Shown here piece by piece: positions 8,004-16,583 of a DNA stretch of 49,116 nt. Each line of letters opens with the position of its first letter. Within the stretch, counting starts at the first letter, position 1. The stretch is taken from NCBI GenBank assembly GCA_963814875.1, contig CAWFFJ010000032.1, positions 1 to 49,116 on the forward strand. Direction: 5' to 3'. The notes beneath the pieces were generated by a model. It did no database searches. It was not told where the DNA came from and saw nothing but the letters and a program-made list of their open reading frames with translations. The stretch is from CAVSIS01 sp963814875 (GTDB lineage Bacteria > Acidobacteriota > Thermoanaerobaculia > Thermoanaerobaculales > Sulfomarinibacteraceae). The translations under genes and the position numbers were made by a program.

Positions 8004-8236
8004 ACCACGGAGAACGGAGAGGTGAGAAGGTTAGAGGGTGAGGAAGTGAGAGGGTCCCAAGGGCGAAATACCAGGAGAGGATCCACCAACCGAATCACCG
8101 GCCGCTGAGGGTTCTCCCCCCTCAAGGCATGGCAGCGAGCCCGATTCCGTCACACACAACGCCCTGCACGGAACGCCGTCACCGCTCCCCCGCCTTCTTA
8201 CCTCCTCACCTTCTCACCTCCAGCTGTCTCTGTGGT
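8004..8236. repeat. Intergenic block with purine/pyrimidine-rich inverted ends
   Basis: It starts at the base after the TlpA-like stop. The left end 8004-8054 (ACCACGGAGA, then GAGGTGAGAAGGT-type units) is matched in inverted, imperfect form by the right end 8191-8236 (tract of CTTACCTCCTCACC type, closing with TCTCTGTGGT). The interior of about 136 bp is unrelated sequence. No gene is visible from 8004 to 8320. Confidence 0.55.
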
Positions 8237-8320
8237 CAAAGACGATGCCGCTCCGTGTTTTACCCGCCTGTGACCCAACTGCGAACGCATCTCCGGTATC
8301 ATCCGCCGCGGGAGTGTTTT

Positions 8321-9640
8321 GTGGACCGCATCGGAGTCGTTGGCGCAAGCTACCGCACCACACAGCTCGAGTCGCTCGGACAGGCCGCCCTGCCCTCGGA
8401 CTTTCCCGAGGACAGCCTGGGCGAGCTCGCGCGCCTTGCCGGCGTGTCGGAGCTGGTCTACCTCAAGACCTGCAACCGGGTCGAGTTCTACTTCCGGACC
8501 GACGGCCACTCCCACTCGAAGAACCTGCTCTACCACCTGCGCCGCAGCCTGACCGACCTCACCGACGGCGCGACCGAGCTGCCCCCGGACGACGAGCTCT
8601 ACTTCCTGCGCGGTCAGGAGGCCGCCCGCCACCTGTTCCGGGTCTGCGCCGCCCTCGACTCGATGATGATCGGGGAGGCCCAGATCGCCGGTCAGGCAAA
8701 GGACGCCCACGAGACCGCCCACCGCCTCGGGCTGCTCGGCGGCTTCCTCGACCAGTGCTTCCACGAGGCCTTTCACCTCGCCAAGCGGATCAAGAACGAG
8801 ACCGAGCTCAGCCGTAGGCCGGTGTCGCTGGTGACCCTGGTCGAGCGCACCCTCAACGACCACCTGGCGGCGTCGTCTGCGCCAGTGCTGCTCATCGGTG
8901 CCGGCACGATGGCCGCGCAGTCCCTGCGGCTGGTCCGCGCCGCCGACCCCGAGCGTCGGGTCGTGGTCGCCAACCGCACACCCGAGCGGGCGCACGCGCT
9001 GGTCCAGGGCGACCCCGCCGCCGGAACGCTGTCGCTCGACACGGTGCAGCTCGACCCGCCGCGGGTCGGGACCGTGGTCGCCGCGGTGACCGTCGACGAG
9101 CCGGTGCTGAGCCGCGCCAACATCGCCGCGATGCGCGCACACCTGCCGTCGGACGAGCAGCTCCTGGTGGTCGATCTCGGCCTGCCTCCCAACATCGACC
9201 CCGCCGCGGGCGCCGAGCCCGGCGTGGTGCTGCACGGCATCGAGGCGATGCGTGAGGAGGCGGAGCGCAACCGCCGTCTCCGCCTCGAGGAGACCGACCG
9301 CTGCGAGGCGCTGGTCGACCACCAGCTCACCATTCTGCGGCGACGCTTCCTCGACCGGGAGATTTCGCCGGTGGCCCGCTCGCTCCACACAGCGTTTCGC
9401 GAGGTCGCGGAGCGGACCGTCCGCCACGCGCTCGGCAAGGACCTCGCGCAGCTCGACGAGGACGAGCGCCAGGCGCTCGAAAGGCTGACCGAGGACATGG
9501 TCAAACGACTCGTCCAGGTTCCGCTGCGCGGCCTCAAGGCGGCGGCATGGGCGCACACCAGCGCGGTGGTCGAGGGTTTCCTCGACGGACTCGCCGACGA
9601 CGGACGCACCCCAAGCGAACCCTCCGGAGGTGGCCCGTGA
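8321..9640 (+). CDS. hemA: Glutamyl-tRNA reductase
   Basis: 439 residues. First enzyme of the C5 route: glutamyl-tRNA(Glu) + NADPH to glutamate-1-semialdehyde. GTG 8321 was chosen because GGGAG lies 6-7 bases upstream and homologues start DRIGVVGASYR. The catalytic Cys51 sits in LKTCNRVEFYF, GEAQIAGQ and the NADPH fold (VLLIGAGTMA) follow, and the C-terminal dimerisation helices end the protein. The frame is open farther upstream, but that stretch is repeat sequence. It heads a tightly packed operon: hemC starts on its stop codon (GTGA). Confidence 0.95.
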   Translation: MDRIGVVGASYRTTQLESLGQAALPSDFPEDSLGELARLAGVSELVYLKTCNRVEFYFRTDGHSHSKNLLYHLRRSLTDLTDGATELPPDDELYFLRGQEAARHLFRVCAALDSMMIGEAQIAGQAKDAHETAHRLGLLGGFLDQCFHEAFHLAKRIKNETELSRRPVSLVTLVERTLNDHLAASSAPVLLIGAGTMAAQSLRLVRAADPERRVVVANRTPERAHALVQGDPAAGTLSLDTVQLDPPRVGTVVAAVTVDEPVLSRANIAAMRAHLPSDEQLLVVDLGLPPNIDPAAGAEPGVVLHGIEAMREEAERNRRLRLEETDRCEALVDHQLTILRRRFLDREISPVARSLHTAFREVAERTVRHALGKDLAQLDEDERQALERLTEDMVKRLVQVPLRGLKAAAWAHTSAVVEGFLDGLADDGRTPSEPSGGGP

Positions 9641-10572
9641 TCCGCCCCCTGGTGCTCGGAACCCGCGGGTCCGACCTCGCCCTGTGGCAGGCCCGACGAA
9701 TGGCCGCACGGATCCGCGACGAGCTCGGACGCGAGTGCCGGCTCGAGATCGTCAAGACCCAGGGCGACCAAATTCAGAACGTCGCGTTCCACAAGATGGA
9801 GGGTAAGGGCTTCTTCACCAAGGAGCTCCAGCTCGCCCTCGTGGACGGCACGGTCGACCTGGTGGTCCACTCGCTCAAGGACCTGCCGACCGAGGAGCCC
9901 GAGGGGCTCGAGGTGGTGGCCATTCCGGAGCGGACCACGACCGCGGACCTGCTGCTCGCTCGCACGGGCCTGCTCGAGCCCTCGGCGGCCAACCCGCTCG
10001 GCCTTCCGCCGGGGTCCGTCGTCGGAACATCGTCGCTGCGGCGAGCGGCCCAGGTCCTCGTCCTCGCGCCGGGAGTCCGCGTCACCGCGCTGCGCGGCAA
10101 CGTGCCGACCCGGGTCGGCAAGCTGCAGCGCGGCGACTATGACGCCATCCTGATCGCCGCGGCCGGCGTCTCTCGGCTCGGCCTCGACCTCGAGGGCCTC
10201 GAGGTCGTCGAGCTGCCGCCCGAGGTGATGCTTCCGGCGCCGGGCCAGGGCGCGCTCGCGGTCGAGGCGCGCGCCGGCGACCCGCACACCGCCGGACTCG
10301 CCGCCCTCCATGATGCTCCGGTGGCTCGCCGCGTGGGCGCGGAACGCCTTCTGCTCCAGATGCTCGGCGGTGGATGCCACTTGCCGCTCGGGTGCCTGGC
10401 GGACGAGGACGGCGGCGTGCTGCGCCTCACAGCCGTGCTCGGCGAGGTCGACGAGGAGATCACGCACGCCAGGGTCGCGCGGGTCGCGGCGGCGGCGCCG
10501 ACTCCCGAGGCCGCCGCCCGCGCCTGCCATGCTGCCTTCGCCGGCAGCGACCTGCGGGCGATGGTGCCGTGA
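9637..10572 (+). CDS. hemC: Hydroxymethylbilane synthase (porphobilinogen deaminase)
   Basis: 311 residues from GTG 9637, overlapping the hemA stop by four bases, with GGAGGTGG upstream. It polymerises four porphobilinogens into hydroxymethylbilane. Domain 1 begins LGTRGSDLALWQARR, followed by the substrate-binding region HSLKDLPTE and TSSLRRAAQ. Cys247 in LGGGCHLPLG is the attachment point of the dipyrromethane cofactor. Normal family length. It is the second gene of the heme operon and is translationally coupled on both sides. Confidence 0.96.
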   Translation: MIRPLVLGTRGSDLALWQARRMAARIRDELGRECRLEIVKTQGDQIQNVAFHKMEGKGFFTKELQLALVDGTVDLVVHSLKDLPTEEPEGLEVVAIPERTTTADLLLARTGLLEPSAANPLGLPPGSVVGTSSLRRAAQVLVLAPGVRVTALRGNVPTRVGKLQRGDYDAILIAAAGVSRLGLDLEGLEVVELPPEVMLPAPGQGALAVEARAGDPHTAGLAALHDAPVARRVGAERLLLQMLGGGCHLPLGCLADEDGGVLRLTAVLGEVDEEITHARVARVAAAAPTPEAAARACHAAFAGSDLRAMVP

Positions 10573-11294
10573 CCCGATACGTCCTCATCACCCGCCACCC
10601 GGGCGAGTGCCGCGAGCTCCAGGAGTTGGTCGCCGACCACGACATCGTGATCCGACCGTACCCGGTGCTCCGGCTCGAAGACGTCGACGACGACGCCGGA
10701 TGGCGCGCCGTGATCGAAGCCACTGCAGGCATGGAAGGCACGTGGCTGGTCCTCGCCTCGCCCCGGGCCCCTGAGCGCTTCGTCGCCCAGGCGCGGCAGC
10801 GCAGGGCCGGGCACCTGATCGCTCTGCCGGCGGCTGCGGTCGGAGACGGCACCGCGGCCGCCGTGACTGCCGCCGGGCTCGACCTCCAGCTGGTCGGACC
10901 GGGCACCGGCGCCGGCCTCGCCGAGGAGCTCGTCGAGCGCCTCGCCCCGGGCGCCGCGGTCATCTTCGCGTGCGGCCACGACCGCCGGCCCGAGCTGCCG
11001 GCGGCGCTGCGCCACGCCGGCCATCCGGTGCTCCCGCTCGAGGTCTACCGCATGCGCCAGACCCCACCGCGGGAGCTGCCACCGTTGCGCGGCCCGCGCG
11101 TCGACGCGGTCGTCCTGACCTCACCCCGGGCCGCCCGCTTCTACCTCGACGGCGTCGGCGGCCAGCCCCTGCCCTGCCCCCATGTCGCACTCGGGCCGAC
11201 CACGCGCGACGCGGCGGCCGCTCTCGGCATCTCGTGCCGAACACCTGAACAGCCCTCGATCGAATCTCTCGCGGAGGAGCTATGTCGGATCTGA
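10569..11294 (+). CDS. hemD: Uroporphyrinogen-III synthase
   Basis: 241 residues from GTG 10569, overlapping hemC by four bases (GTGA). It closes and flips ring D of hydroxymethylbilane. HemD is poorly conserved; the two-lobed pattern is seen here as TRYVLITRHPGECREL at the start and VVLTSPRAARFYLDGV near residue 180, together with the operon position between hemC and hemB. The 3' end overlaps hemB by 13 bases. No fused methyltransferase (CobA) domain is present, so it is dedicated to heme synthesis. Confidence 0.92.
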   Translation: MTRYVLITRHPGECRELQELVADHDIVIRPYPVLRLEDVDDDAGWRAVIEATAGMEGTWLVLASPRAPERFVAQARQRRAGHLIALPAAAVGDGTAAAVTAAGLDLQLVGPGTGAGLAEELVERLAPGAAVIFACGHDRRPELPAALRHAGHPVLPLEVYRMRQTPPRELPPLRGPRVDAVVLTSPRAARFYLDGVGGQPLPCPHVALGPTTRDAAAALGISCRTPEQPSIESLAEELCRI

Positions 11295-12265
11295 CCATCC
11301 GTCCCCGCCGGCTGCGGACCACCGCCGCCCTGCGCGACCTCGTCGCCGAGGCGCGGCTCGACGCCCGCATGCTCGTGCAGCCCCACTTCGTCGTCCCCGG
11401 CCAGGGCATCGCCGAGCCGATCGACGCCATGCCCGGAATCGAGCACCAGTCGGTCGACCGGCTGCTCGCCACCGTCGAGCGCGACCTCGAGCTCGGCGTT
11501 CGCGCGACGCTCCTGTTCGGTGTCCCCGAGGAGTCGGCGAAGGCGCCCGACGGCCGCGCAGCGTGGGCCGAGGACGCCGTCGTGCCGCGTGCGGTCGCAG
11601 CGCTCAAGAAGCGTTTCGGCGTCGACCTCATCGTGATGACCGACGTCTGTCTGTGCGCCTACACCGACCACGGGCACTGCGGCGTCATCGAGCACGGATA
11701 CATCGCGAACGACGCGACCCTGCCCCTGCTCGCCCGCATGGCGCTCGCCCACGCCGCCGCCGGTGCCGACGTGGTCGCCCCGTCCGACATGATGGACGGG
11801 CGGATCGCGGCGATCCGCGACGGCCTCGATGAGGCCGGCCTCACCGAGACCGCGATCATGTCGTACTCGGTGAAGTACGCCTCCGCCTACTACGGACCGT
11901 TCCGGGAGGCGGCCCACTCGGCCCCGGCGATGGGCGACCGGCGCTCCTACCAGATGGACGCCCGCAATCGGCGCGAGGCGCTGGTCGAGGCCGAGCTCGA
12001 CGCCGCCGAGGGCGCCGACATCCTGATGGTCAAGCCGGCACTCGCCTACCTCGACGTGGTCAGGGACCTGCGCGAGGCGTTCCCTCACCCGCTCGCGGTC
12101 TACAACGTCTCCGGCGAGTACTCGATGGTCAAGGCCGCCGCCGCCCGCGGCTGGGTCGACGAGCGCGCGATCGTGCTCGAGAACTGGCACGCCTTCCGCC
12201 GCGCCGGCGCCGACATCCTGATCACCTACCACGGCCGGCAGGCACTCGCGGAGGGTTGGCTGTGA
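11282..12265 (+). CDS. hemB: Delta-aminolevulinic acid dehydratase (porphobilinogen synthase)
   Basis: 327 residues, ATG 11282 with GGAGGAG just upstream and inside the end of hemD. It condenses two 5-aminolevulinates. The active-site metal site is the zinc type: Cys123, Cys125 and Cys133 in DVCLCAYTDHGHCG. The two Schiff-base lysines are Lys198 (YSVKYASAYYGPF) and Lys251 (LMVKPALAYLD). Gene order hemD-hemB-hemL without gaps argues for one transcript. Confidence 0.96.
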   Translation: MSDLTIRPRRLRTTAALRDLVAEARLDARMLVQPHFVVPGQGIAEPIDAMPGIEHQSVDRLLATVERDLELGVRATLLFGVPEESAKAPDGRAAWAEDAVVPRAVAALKKRFGVDLIVMTDVCLCAYTDHGHCGVIEHGYIANDATLPLLARMALAHAAAGADVVAPSDMMDGRIAAIRDGLDEAGLTETAIMSYSVKYASAYYGPFREAAHSAPAMGDRRSYQMDARNRREALVEAELDAAEGADILMVKPALAYLDVVRDLREAFPHPLAVYNVSGEYSMVKAAAARGWVDERAIVLENWHAFRRAGADILITYHGRQALAEGWL

Positions 12266-13560
12266 GCGCCGGCCCGCGCTCCCGCGAGCTTTACCGGCGC
12301 GCCTGCGAGCTGCTCCCGGCGGGGGTGAACTCGCCGGTGCGGGCGTTCCGAAGCGTCGGCGGCGAGCCGTTCTTCTACGCCTGTGCCGCCGGCTGCCACG
12401 TCACCGACGTCGACGGACGCCGGTACATCGACTATGTCGGCTCCTGGGGACCGCTGATCCTCGGCCACGCCCACCCGGCGGTGGTCGAGGCGGTGTGCGA
12501 GTCCTCGCGCCGGGGCCTGTCCTTCGGTGCGCCCTGCCCGGCCGAGGTCGAGCTCGCCGAGCTGGTCGTCGGCGCGGTACCCTTCCTCGAGATGATCCGC
12601 TTCGTCTCCTCGGGCACCGAGGCGGTGATGTCGGCGGTGCGGCTCGCGCGAGGCGCCACCGGGCGCGACGGGATCGTCAAGTTCACCGGCTGCTACCACG
12701 GCCACGTCGACCACCTCCTGGTCTCGGCCGGCTCCGGGCTCGCCACCTTCGGCACGCCGTCGTCGGCCGGAGTCCCAGATGCCTTCGCCGGCCACACCTT
12801 CGTGCTCCCGCTCGACGACCTCGAGAGCCTCGAGGCCCTGATGGCAGAGCGCGGGGATGAGATCGCGGCGGTGATCATCGAAGGCGTCCCGGCCAACTCG
12901 GGCCTGCTGGTGCAGCGGCCGGAGTTCGTCCGCCGGCTGCGCGAGCTGTGCACCGCCGCCGGAGCGCTGCTGATCTTCGACGAGGTCATCACCGGCTTCC
13001 GGCTCGGGCCCGCGGGCGCGGCCGCAATGTACGACGTCGTCCCCGACCTGGTCACCTACGGCAAGGTCATCGGCGGCGGCATGCCGGTCGGCGCCTACGG
13101 CGGCCGCCGCGAGCTCATGGAGCTGCTCGCACCGCTCGGCCCCGTCTACCAGGCCGGAACGCTCTCGGGGAACCCGGTTGCGATGGCCGCTGGAATCGCG
13201 ACCCTCGACGAGCTGCTCGCGGACGAGGGTCAGGCATGGTGCGACCTCGAGGGCCTCGGCGCCCGGCTCGAGACCGGCCTCCGCGAGGTTCTCGACCGCC
13301 GCCGCCGCCCCTGGTCGGTGGTCCGCGTCGGCTCGATCCTGTGGATGGCCCTCCAGGACGGCCCGCCGCCGAGGCGCTACGAGGACATCCGCCCCGAGTC
13401 CGCCGCGCGCTACGCCGTGCTGCACCGCGAGCTGCTCGAGCGCGGGATCTCGCTCGCACCTTCGGCCTACGAGGTGATGTTCGTCTCCACCGCCCACGAC
13501 GGCGACGTCATCGACGAGACCCTCGCCGCATTCGATGCCGCAGTGGCGGAGGTCACGTGA
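12262..13560 (+). CDS. hemL: Glutamate-1-semialdehyde 2,1-aminomutase
   Basis: 432 residues from GTG 12262, chosen because GGAGGG (12250-12255) is well placed and it forms a GTGA overlap with hemB. It converts glutamate-1-semialdehyde to 5-aminolevulinate with PMP/PLP. PLP lysine is Lys268 in TYGKVIGGGMPVGAYGG; LLPAGVNSPVRAF near the start and GLATFGTPSSAGVP separate it from other class-III aminotransferases. After its stop the operon is interrupted by a 290-bp repeat element before hemE. Confidence 0.96.
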   Translation: MSAGPRSRELYRRACELLPAGVNSPVRAFRSVGGEPFFYACAAGCHVTDVDGRRYIDYVGSWGPLILGHAHPAVVEAVCESSRRGLSFGAPCPAEVELAELVVGAVPFLEMIRFVSSGTEAVMSAVRLARGATGRDGIVKFTGCYHGHVDHLLVSAGSGLATFGTPSSAGVPDAFAGHTFVLPLDDLESLEALMAERGDEIAAVIIEGVPANSGLLVQRPEFVRRLRELCTAAGALLIFDEVITGFRLGPAGAAAMYDVVPDLVTYGKVIGGGMPVGAYGGRRELMELLAPLGPVYQAGTLSGNPVAMAAGIATLDELLADEGQAWCDLEGLGARLETGLREVLDRRRRPWSVVRVGSILWMALQDGPPPRRYEDIRPESAARYAVLHRELLERGISLAPSAYEVMFVSTAHDGDVIDETLAAFDAAVAEVT

Positions 13561-13575
13561 CTCGCATTGGCGGCA

Positions 13576-13865
13576 ATCCACCACCAAGGCACCAAGACAC
13601 CAAGAGGACCGTGCAGCTTCGAGACCTGTCGCCATCTGCCAGTGACGGTGTGTTCTCGAGCCGGCACAAGCAGCTGAGTCGATTCCGGTCCAGGTGGTCC
13701 CGCCGTGCGCAGCGCGGCTCCATCCGAGCGGAGGCGCGGGCAAGAGACAGGTCTTCGGCCCGTCCTACCGCTCCGATGGGGGCGGCTGCCAACGGCAGCC
13801 GCTGGGGACTCACTGGCGTCGCCCTTCCCTGCGATGTCTTAGTGTCTTGGTGTCTTGGTGGTTGT
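13576..13865. repeat. MITE-like element A with CACCAAGA inverted ends
   Basis: The left end 13579-13607 (CCACCAAGGCACCAAGACAC, then CAAGAGG) and right end 13832-13864 are imperfect inverted repeats built from CACCAAGA units. About 225 bp of other sequence lies inside, including a 17-nt GCA-loop hairpin GCCGTGCGCAGCGCGGC (13702-13718). Element B at 40826-40970 has the same ends and shares the inner boundary CCCTGCGATG or CCCCTGCGATG. It separates hemL from hemE and fills most of the 13561-13912 gap. No transposase is encoded. Confidence 0.7.
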
Positions 13866-13912
13866 CTTCGAGCGCTGGCGGCGCCACTCTCCGAGAGCGT
13901 GGAGGTTCCGGC

Positions 13913-13964
13913 ATGAACAGGTTCCTCGCCGCCTGCCGGCGACGAGCCCGTCGACCGGCCGCCG
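13913..13964 (+). other. Displaced 5' end of hemE (frameshift)
   Basis: ATG 13913 with GGAGG at 13901-13905 begins MNRFLAAC as in typical HemE. From 13938 the correct continuation GDEPVDRPPV lies in the frame of the main gene, one base out of register. The shift lies between 13934 and 13940. Confidence 0.7.
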
Positions 13965-14963
13965 GTGTGGGTCATGCGCCAGGCCGGGCGCTACCTGCCC
14001 GAGTACCGTGAGGTGCGCGCACGCGCCGGCGACTTCCTGACCATGTGCCGGACCCCGGAGATCGCCGCCGAGGTCACCCTCCAGCCGATCCGTCGCTTCG
14101 GCCTCGACGCCGCGATCATCTTCTCGGACATCCTGACCCCGCTGGTGCCGATGGGAATCGAGCTCGACTTCACCCCCGCGCCGCACCTCGCCAACCCGAT
14201 CCACGAGCCCGGCGACCTCGAGCGGCTGGTCGTCCCCGATCCCTGGACCGGCACCGAGTACCTCGACCAGGCCCTCGAGCGGGTGCGGTCCGCGCTTCCG
14301 GCCGAGGTTGCCCTGATCGGCTTCTGCGGCGCCCCGTGGACACTCGCGTCCTACGTCATCGAGGGCACCACCTCGCGCTCGTTCACCCGCACCAAGCACT
14401 TCGCACTCACCCACCCGGAAGCGTTCAACCGCCTGCTCGACACCCTCGCCGACGCGATGGCCGCCTATCTCCGCACCCAGGTGGCGCACGGCGCGCAGGC
14501 GGTGCAGGTGTTCGACTCGTGGGTCGGCGCCCTCGCCGCGGACGACGCCCGCCACTGGGCGCTGCGGCCCGCGCGCCGGCTGCTCGCCGCGATCGGCGAT
14601 CTCGACGTGCCCCGGATCTACTTCGCCCACGGCGGCACCCACTTTCTCCACGACCTGGTCGACATGCCGTGCGAGGTCATCGGCCTCGACTGGCGGGCCG
14701 ACCTCGAGCGCGCGCCGCGGCTGCTGCCCCACCACGCCCTCCAGGGCAACCTCGACCCCGGCGTCCTGATGGGCCCAATCGAGGAGATCCGGCGGCGGAC
14801 CGAGGCGATGCTCGCGATGGCGCCCCGCACCGGCTACATCGCCAACCTCGGCCACGGCATCACTCCCGAGGTACCGGTGGCGGCAATGGAAGCCTTCGTG
14901 CGCACTGTCCAGGCCTCTCACGTCTCCGGCTTTGACGCGGCCGTCGGACTGGTCCAGGATTGA
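13965..14963 (+). CDS. hemE: Uroporphyrinogen decarboxylase, N-terminus frameshifted
   Basis: 332 residues readable from GTG 13965. It decarboxylates the four acetate side chains of uroporphyrinogen III. WVMRQAGRYLPEYRE (substrate-binding arginines), FSDILTPL, GFCGAPWTLASY and GNLDPGVL are diagnostic. Normal HemE starts about 17 residues earlier. That start is visible at ATG 13913 with GGAGG upstream (MNRFLAACR...), but in another frame; the two frames meet around 13934-13940, where the expected ...ACRGDEPVDRPPVWVM can be restored by removing one base or adding two. So either the gene lost its normal start here, or there is a sequence error, or the GTG is used. The core residues are all retained in the 13965 frame. 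Confidence 0.88.
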   Translation: MWVMRQAGRYLPEYREVRARAGDFLTMCRTPEIAAEVTLQPIRRFGLDAAIIFSDILTPLVPMGIELDFTPAPHLANPIHEPGDLERLVVPDPWTGTEYLDQALERVRSALPAEVALIGFCGAPWTLASYVIEGTTSRSFTRTKHFALTHPEAFNRLLDTLADAMAAYLRTQVAHGAQAVQVFDSWVGALAADDARHWALRPARRLLAAIGDLDVPRIYFAHGGTHFLHDLVDMPCEVIGLDWRADLERAPRLLPHHALQGNLDPGVLMGPIEEIRRRTEAMLAMAPRTGYIANLGHGITPEVPVAAMEAFVRTVQASHVSGFDAAVGLVQD

Positions 14964-14971
14964 GATCGAAT

Positions 14972-16372
14972 ATGAACAACACCTCGCCCCTCGGACTGAC
15001 CGCGCTCACCCCGAAGCTGCTTGCCAAGTACGACCGGCCCGGACCGCGCTACACCTCCTACCCCACGGCGCCTCTGTTCCACGCCGGCTTCGACGAGGCC
15101 GCCTATCGTGAGCGCCTCGCAGTGGCCGCCCGGACGGCCGACGCCCCGCTGTCGATGTACGTCCACATTCCGTTCTGCGAGGCGCGGTGCACCTACTGCG
15201 GTTGCAACATCGTGATCTCGCCGCACCACGGACCCGAGGTCGCCTACCTCGAGGCCGTCGAGCGCGAGCTCGACCTGCTCGCCGCGAGTCTCGGACCGCG
15301 CCGTCGGCTCAACCAGCTCCACTGGGGCGGCGGCACGCCGACCTACCTCACCCCGGCTCAGTGCGAACGGCTCTACCGCGCCATCACCACCCGCTTCGAG
15401 GTCGCCTCCGACGCCGAGGTGGCGATCGAGGTCGATCCCTGCGTGACCTCGATGGAGCACCTCGAGACCCTGCGCGGCCTCGGCTTCAATCGCCTCTCGA
15501 TGGGCGTCCAGGACCTCGATCCTGCGGTCCAGGAGGCGGTGCGACGGGTTCAGCCGCTCGAGCTCAGCCGCGCGCATGTCGAGGCGGCACGCCGACTCGG
15601 CTTCTCGTCGGTCAACGTCGACCTCATCTACGGCCTGCCCCATCAGAACGAAGCCCAATTCCGACAGACCGTGCGCTCGGTGGTCGCCGAGCTCGCCCCG
15701 GACCGCGTGGCGTGCTTCTCCTACGCCCACGTGCCCTGGATCAAGCCCCATCAGCGCCAGCTCGACGAGGCCACCCTGCCGCGCGGCTGGGAGAAGTTCA
15801 ACCTCTTCGTCGGCGCCGCGGAGGAGTTCACTGCCGCAGGCTACCGCTTCGTCGGCTTCGACCACTTCGCGCGCCCCGACGATGAGCTCGCCCGCGCCCT
15901 CGACGAGGGCCGACTGCACCGCAACTTCATGGGCTACACGGTGATGCCGGCAACCGACCAGGTCGGGGTGGGGGTGACAGCGATCGGCGACGTCGCCGGC
16001 GCCTACGTCGCCAACGAGAAGAACCTCGCCCGTTACCAACGCGCGGTCGCCACCGGCCGCCTGCCGGTCGAGCGGGGCATCGCGCGCAGCCCGGAGGACG
16101 AGCTCCGCGGCGGGGTCATTCGCGGGCTGATCTGCACATTGAAGCTCGACTTCGGCTGGGTCGAGTCGACCTACGCCGTCGACCCGCGTCGCCACTTCGC
16201 CGACGCGCTCGCGGAGCTGCACGAGATGGCGGACGACGGCCTGGTCGAGATCCGGGACGACGGCCTCGAGGTCACCCCTCTCGGACGGTTCTTCCTGCGC
16301 AACCTGTGCATGCCCTTCGACGCCTACCTCAAGCAGCCGTCGGACAAGCCGGTCTTCTCCCGCACGGTCTGA
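14972..16372 (+). CDS. hemN: Oxygen-independent coproporphyrinogen III oxidase (radical SAM)
   Basis: 466 residues; ATG 14972 is preferred over a TTG overlapping the hemE stop. It oxidatively decarboxylates two propionates of coproporphyrinogen III without O2. The 4Fe-4S/SAM motif is YVHIPFCEARCTYCGCN: Cys69, Cys73, Cys76, with the additional Cys78 typical of true HemN. The N-terminal KYDRPGPRYTSYPTAP and the C-terminal HemN domain (LICTLKLDFG, about residue 390 on) are both present, which separates it from HemW. It starts 9 bases after hemE ends and closes the operon. An anaerobic enzyme here suggests low-oxygen or facultative growth; hemG/hemY/hemH are not in the window. Confidence 0.94.
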   Translation: MNNTSPLGLTALTPKLLAKYDRPGPRYTSYPTAPLFHAGFDEAAYRERLAVAARTADAPLSMYVHIPFCEARCTYCGCNIVISPHHGPEVAYLEAVERELDLLAASLGPRRRLNQLHWGGGTPTYLTPAQCERLYRAITTRFEVASDAEVAIEVDPCVTSMEHLETLRGLGFNRLSMGVQDLDPAVQEAVRRVQPLELSRAHVEAARRLGFSSVNVDLIYGLPHQNEAQFRQTVRSVVAELAPDRVACFSYAHVPWIKPHQRQLDEATLPRGWEKFNLFVGAAEEFTAAGYRFVGFDHFARPDDELARALDEGRLHRNFMGYTVMPATDQVGVGVTAIGDVAGAYVANEKNLARYQRAVATGRLPVERGIARSPEDELRGGVIRGLICTLKLDFGWVESTYAVDPRRHFADALAELHEMADDGLVEIRDDGLEVTPLGRFFLRNLCMPFDAYLKQPSDKPVFSRTV

Positions 16373-16378
16373 GCCAAA

Positions 16379-16445
16379 GAAGCGCGAAGCGCTTCAAAGG
16401 CATCCGAGGTTCGGGACCGGAAGCCGGCCCCGAACCTCGGATGCC
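16379..16445 (+). repeat. Paired-hairpin element copy 3, likely hem operon terminator
   Basis: 17-mer GAAGCGCGAAGCGCTTC (16379-16395; perfect 7-bp stem, triloop GAA), spacer AAA, then a perfect 17-bp hairpin with arms 16399-16415 and 16429-16445. It begins 6 bases after the hemN stop, so it probably also ends the heme transcript. Confidence 0.75.
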
Positions 16446-16447
16446 TC

Positions 16448-16476
16448 TTGAGGTGGAGCCGCGGACGCGGTATCGT
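16448..16476 (+). promoter_or_regulatory. Promoter of the acylase gene
   Basis: TTGAGG (16448-16453), a 17-bp spacer, TATCGT (16471-16476), directly after the paired hairpins and 108 bp before the start codon. Confidence 0.5.
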
Positions 16477-16583
16477 CATTCGACGTGCCTCAGAGTTCGA
16501 GCACTACCAGCCGACGGACCCGGGGACGGCCTTTCACCGCCCCGAGCGGCCCGCCGTTGACCAACCGACCAAAGGGAGGTCCG

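Noticed and set aside
13579..13864. CRISPR-like reading of the CACCAAGA repeats
   Set aside because: Units are 8-9 bp and contiguous, placed in inverted ends, with no spacers and no cas genes.
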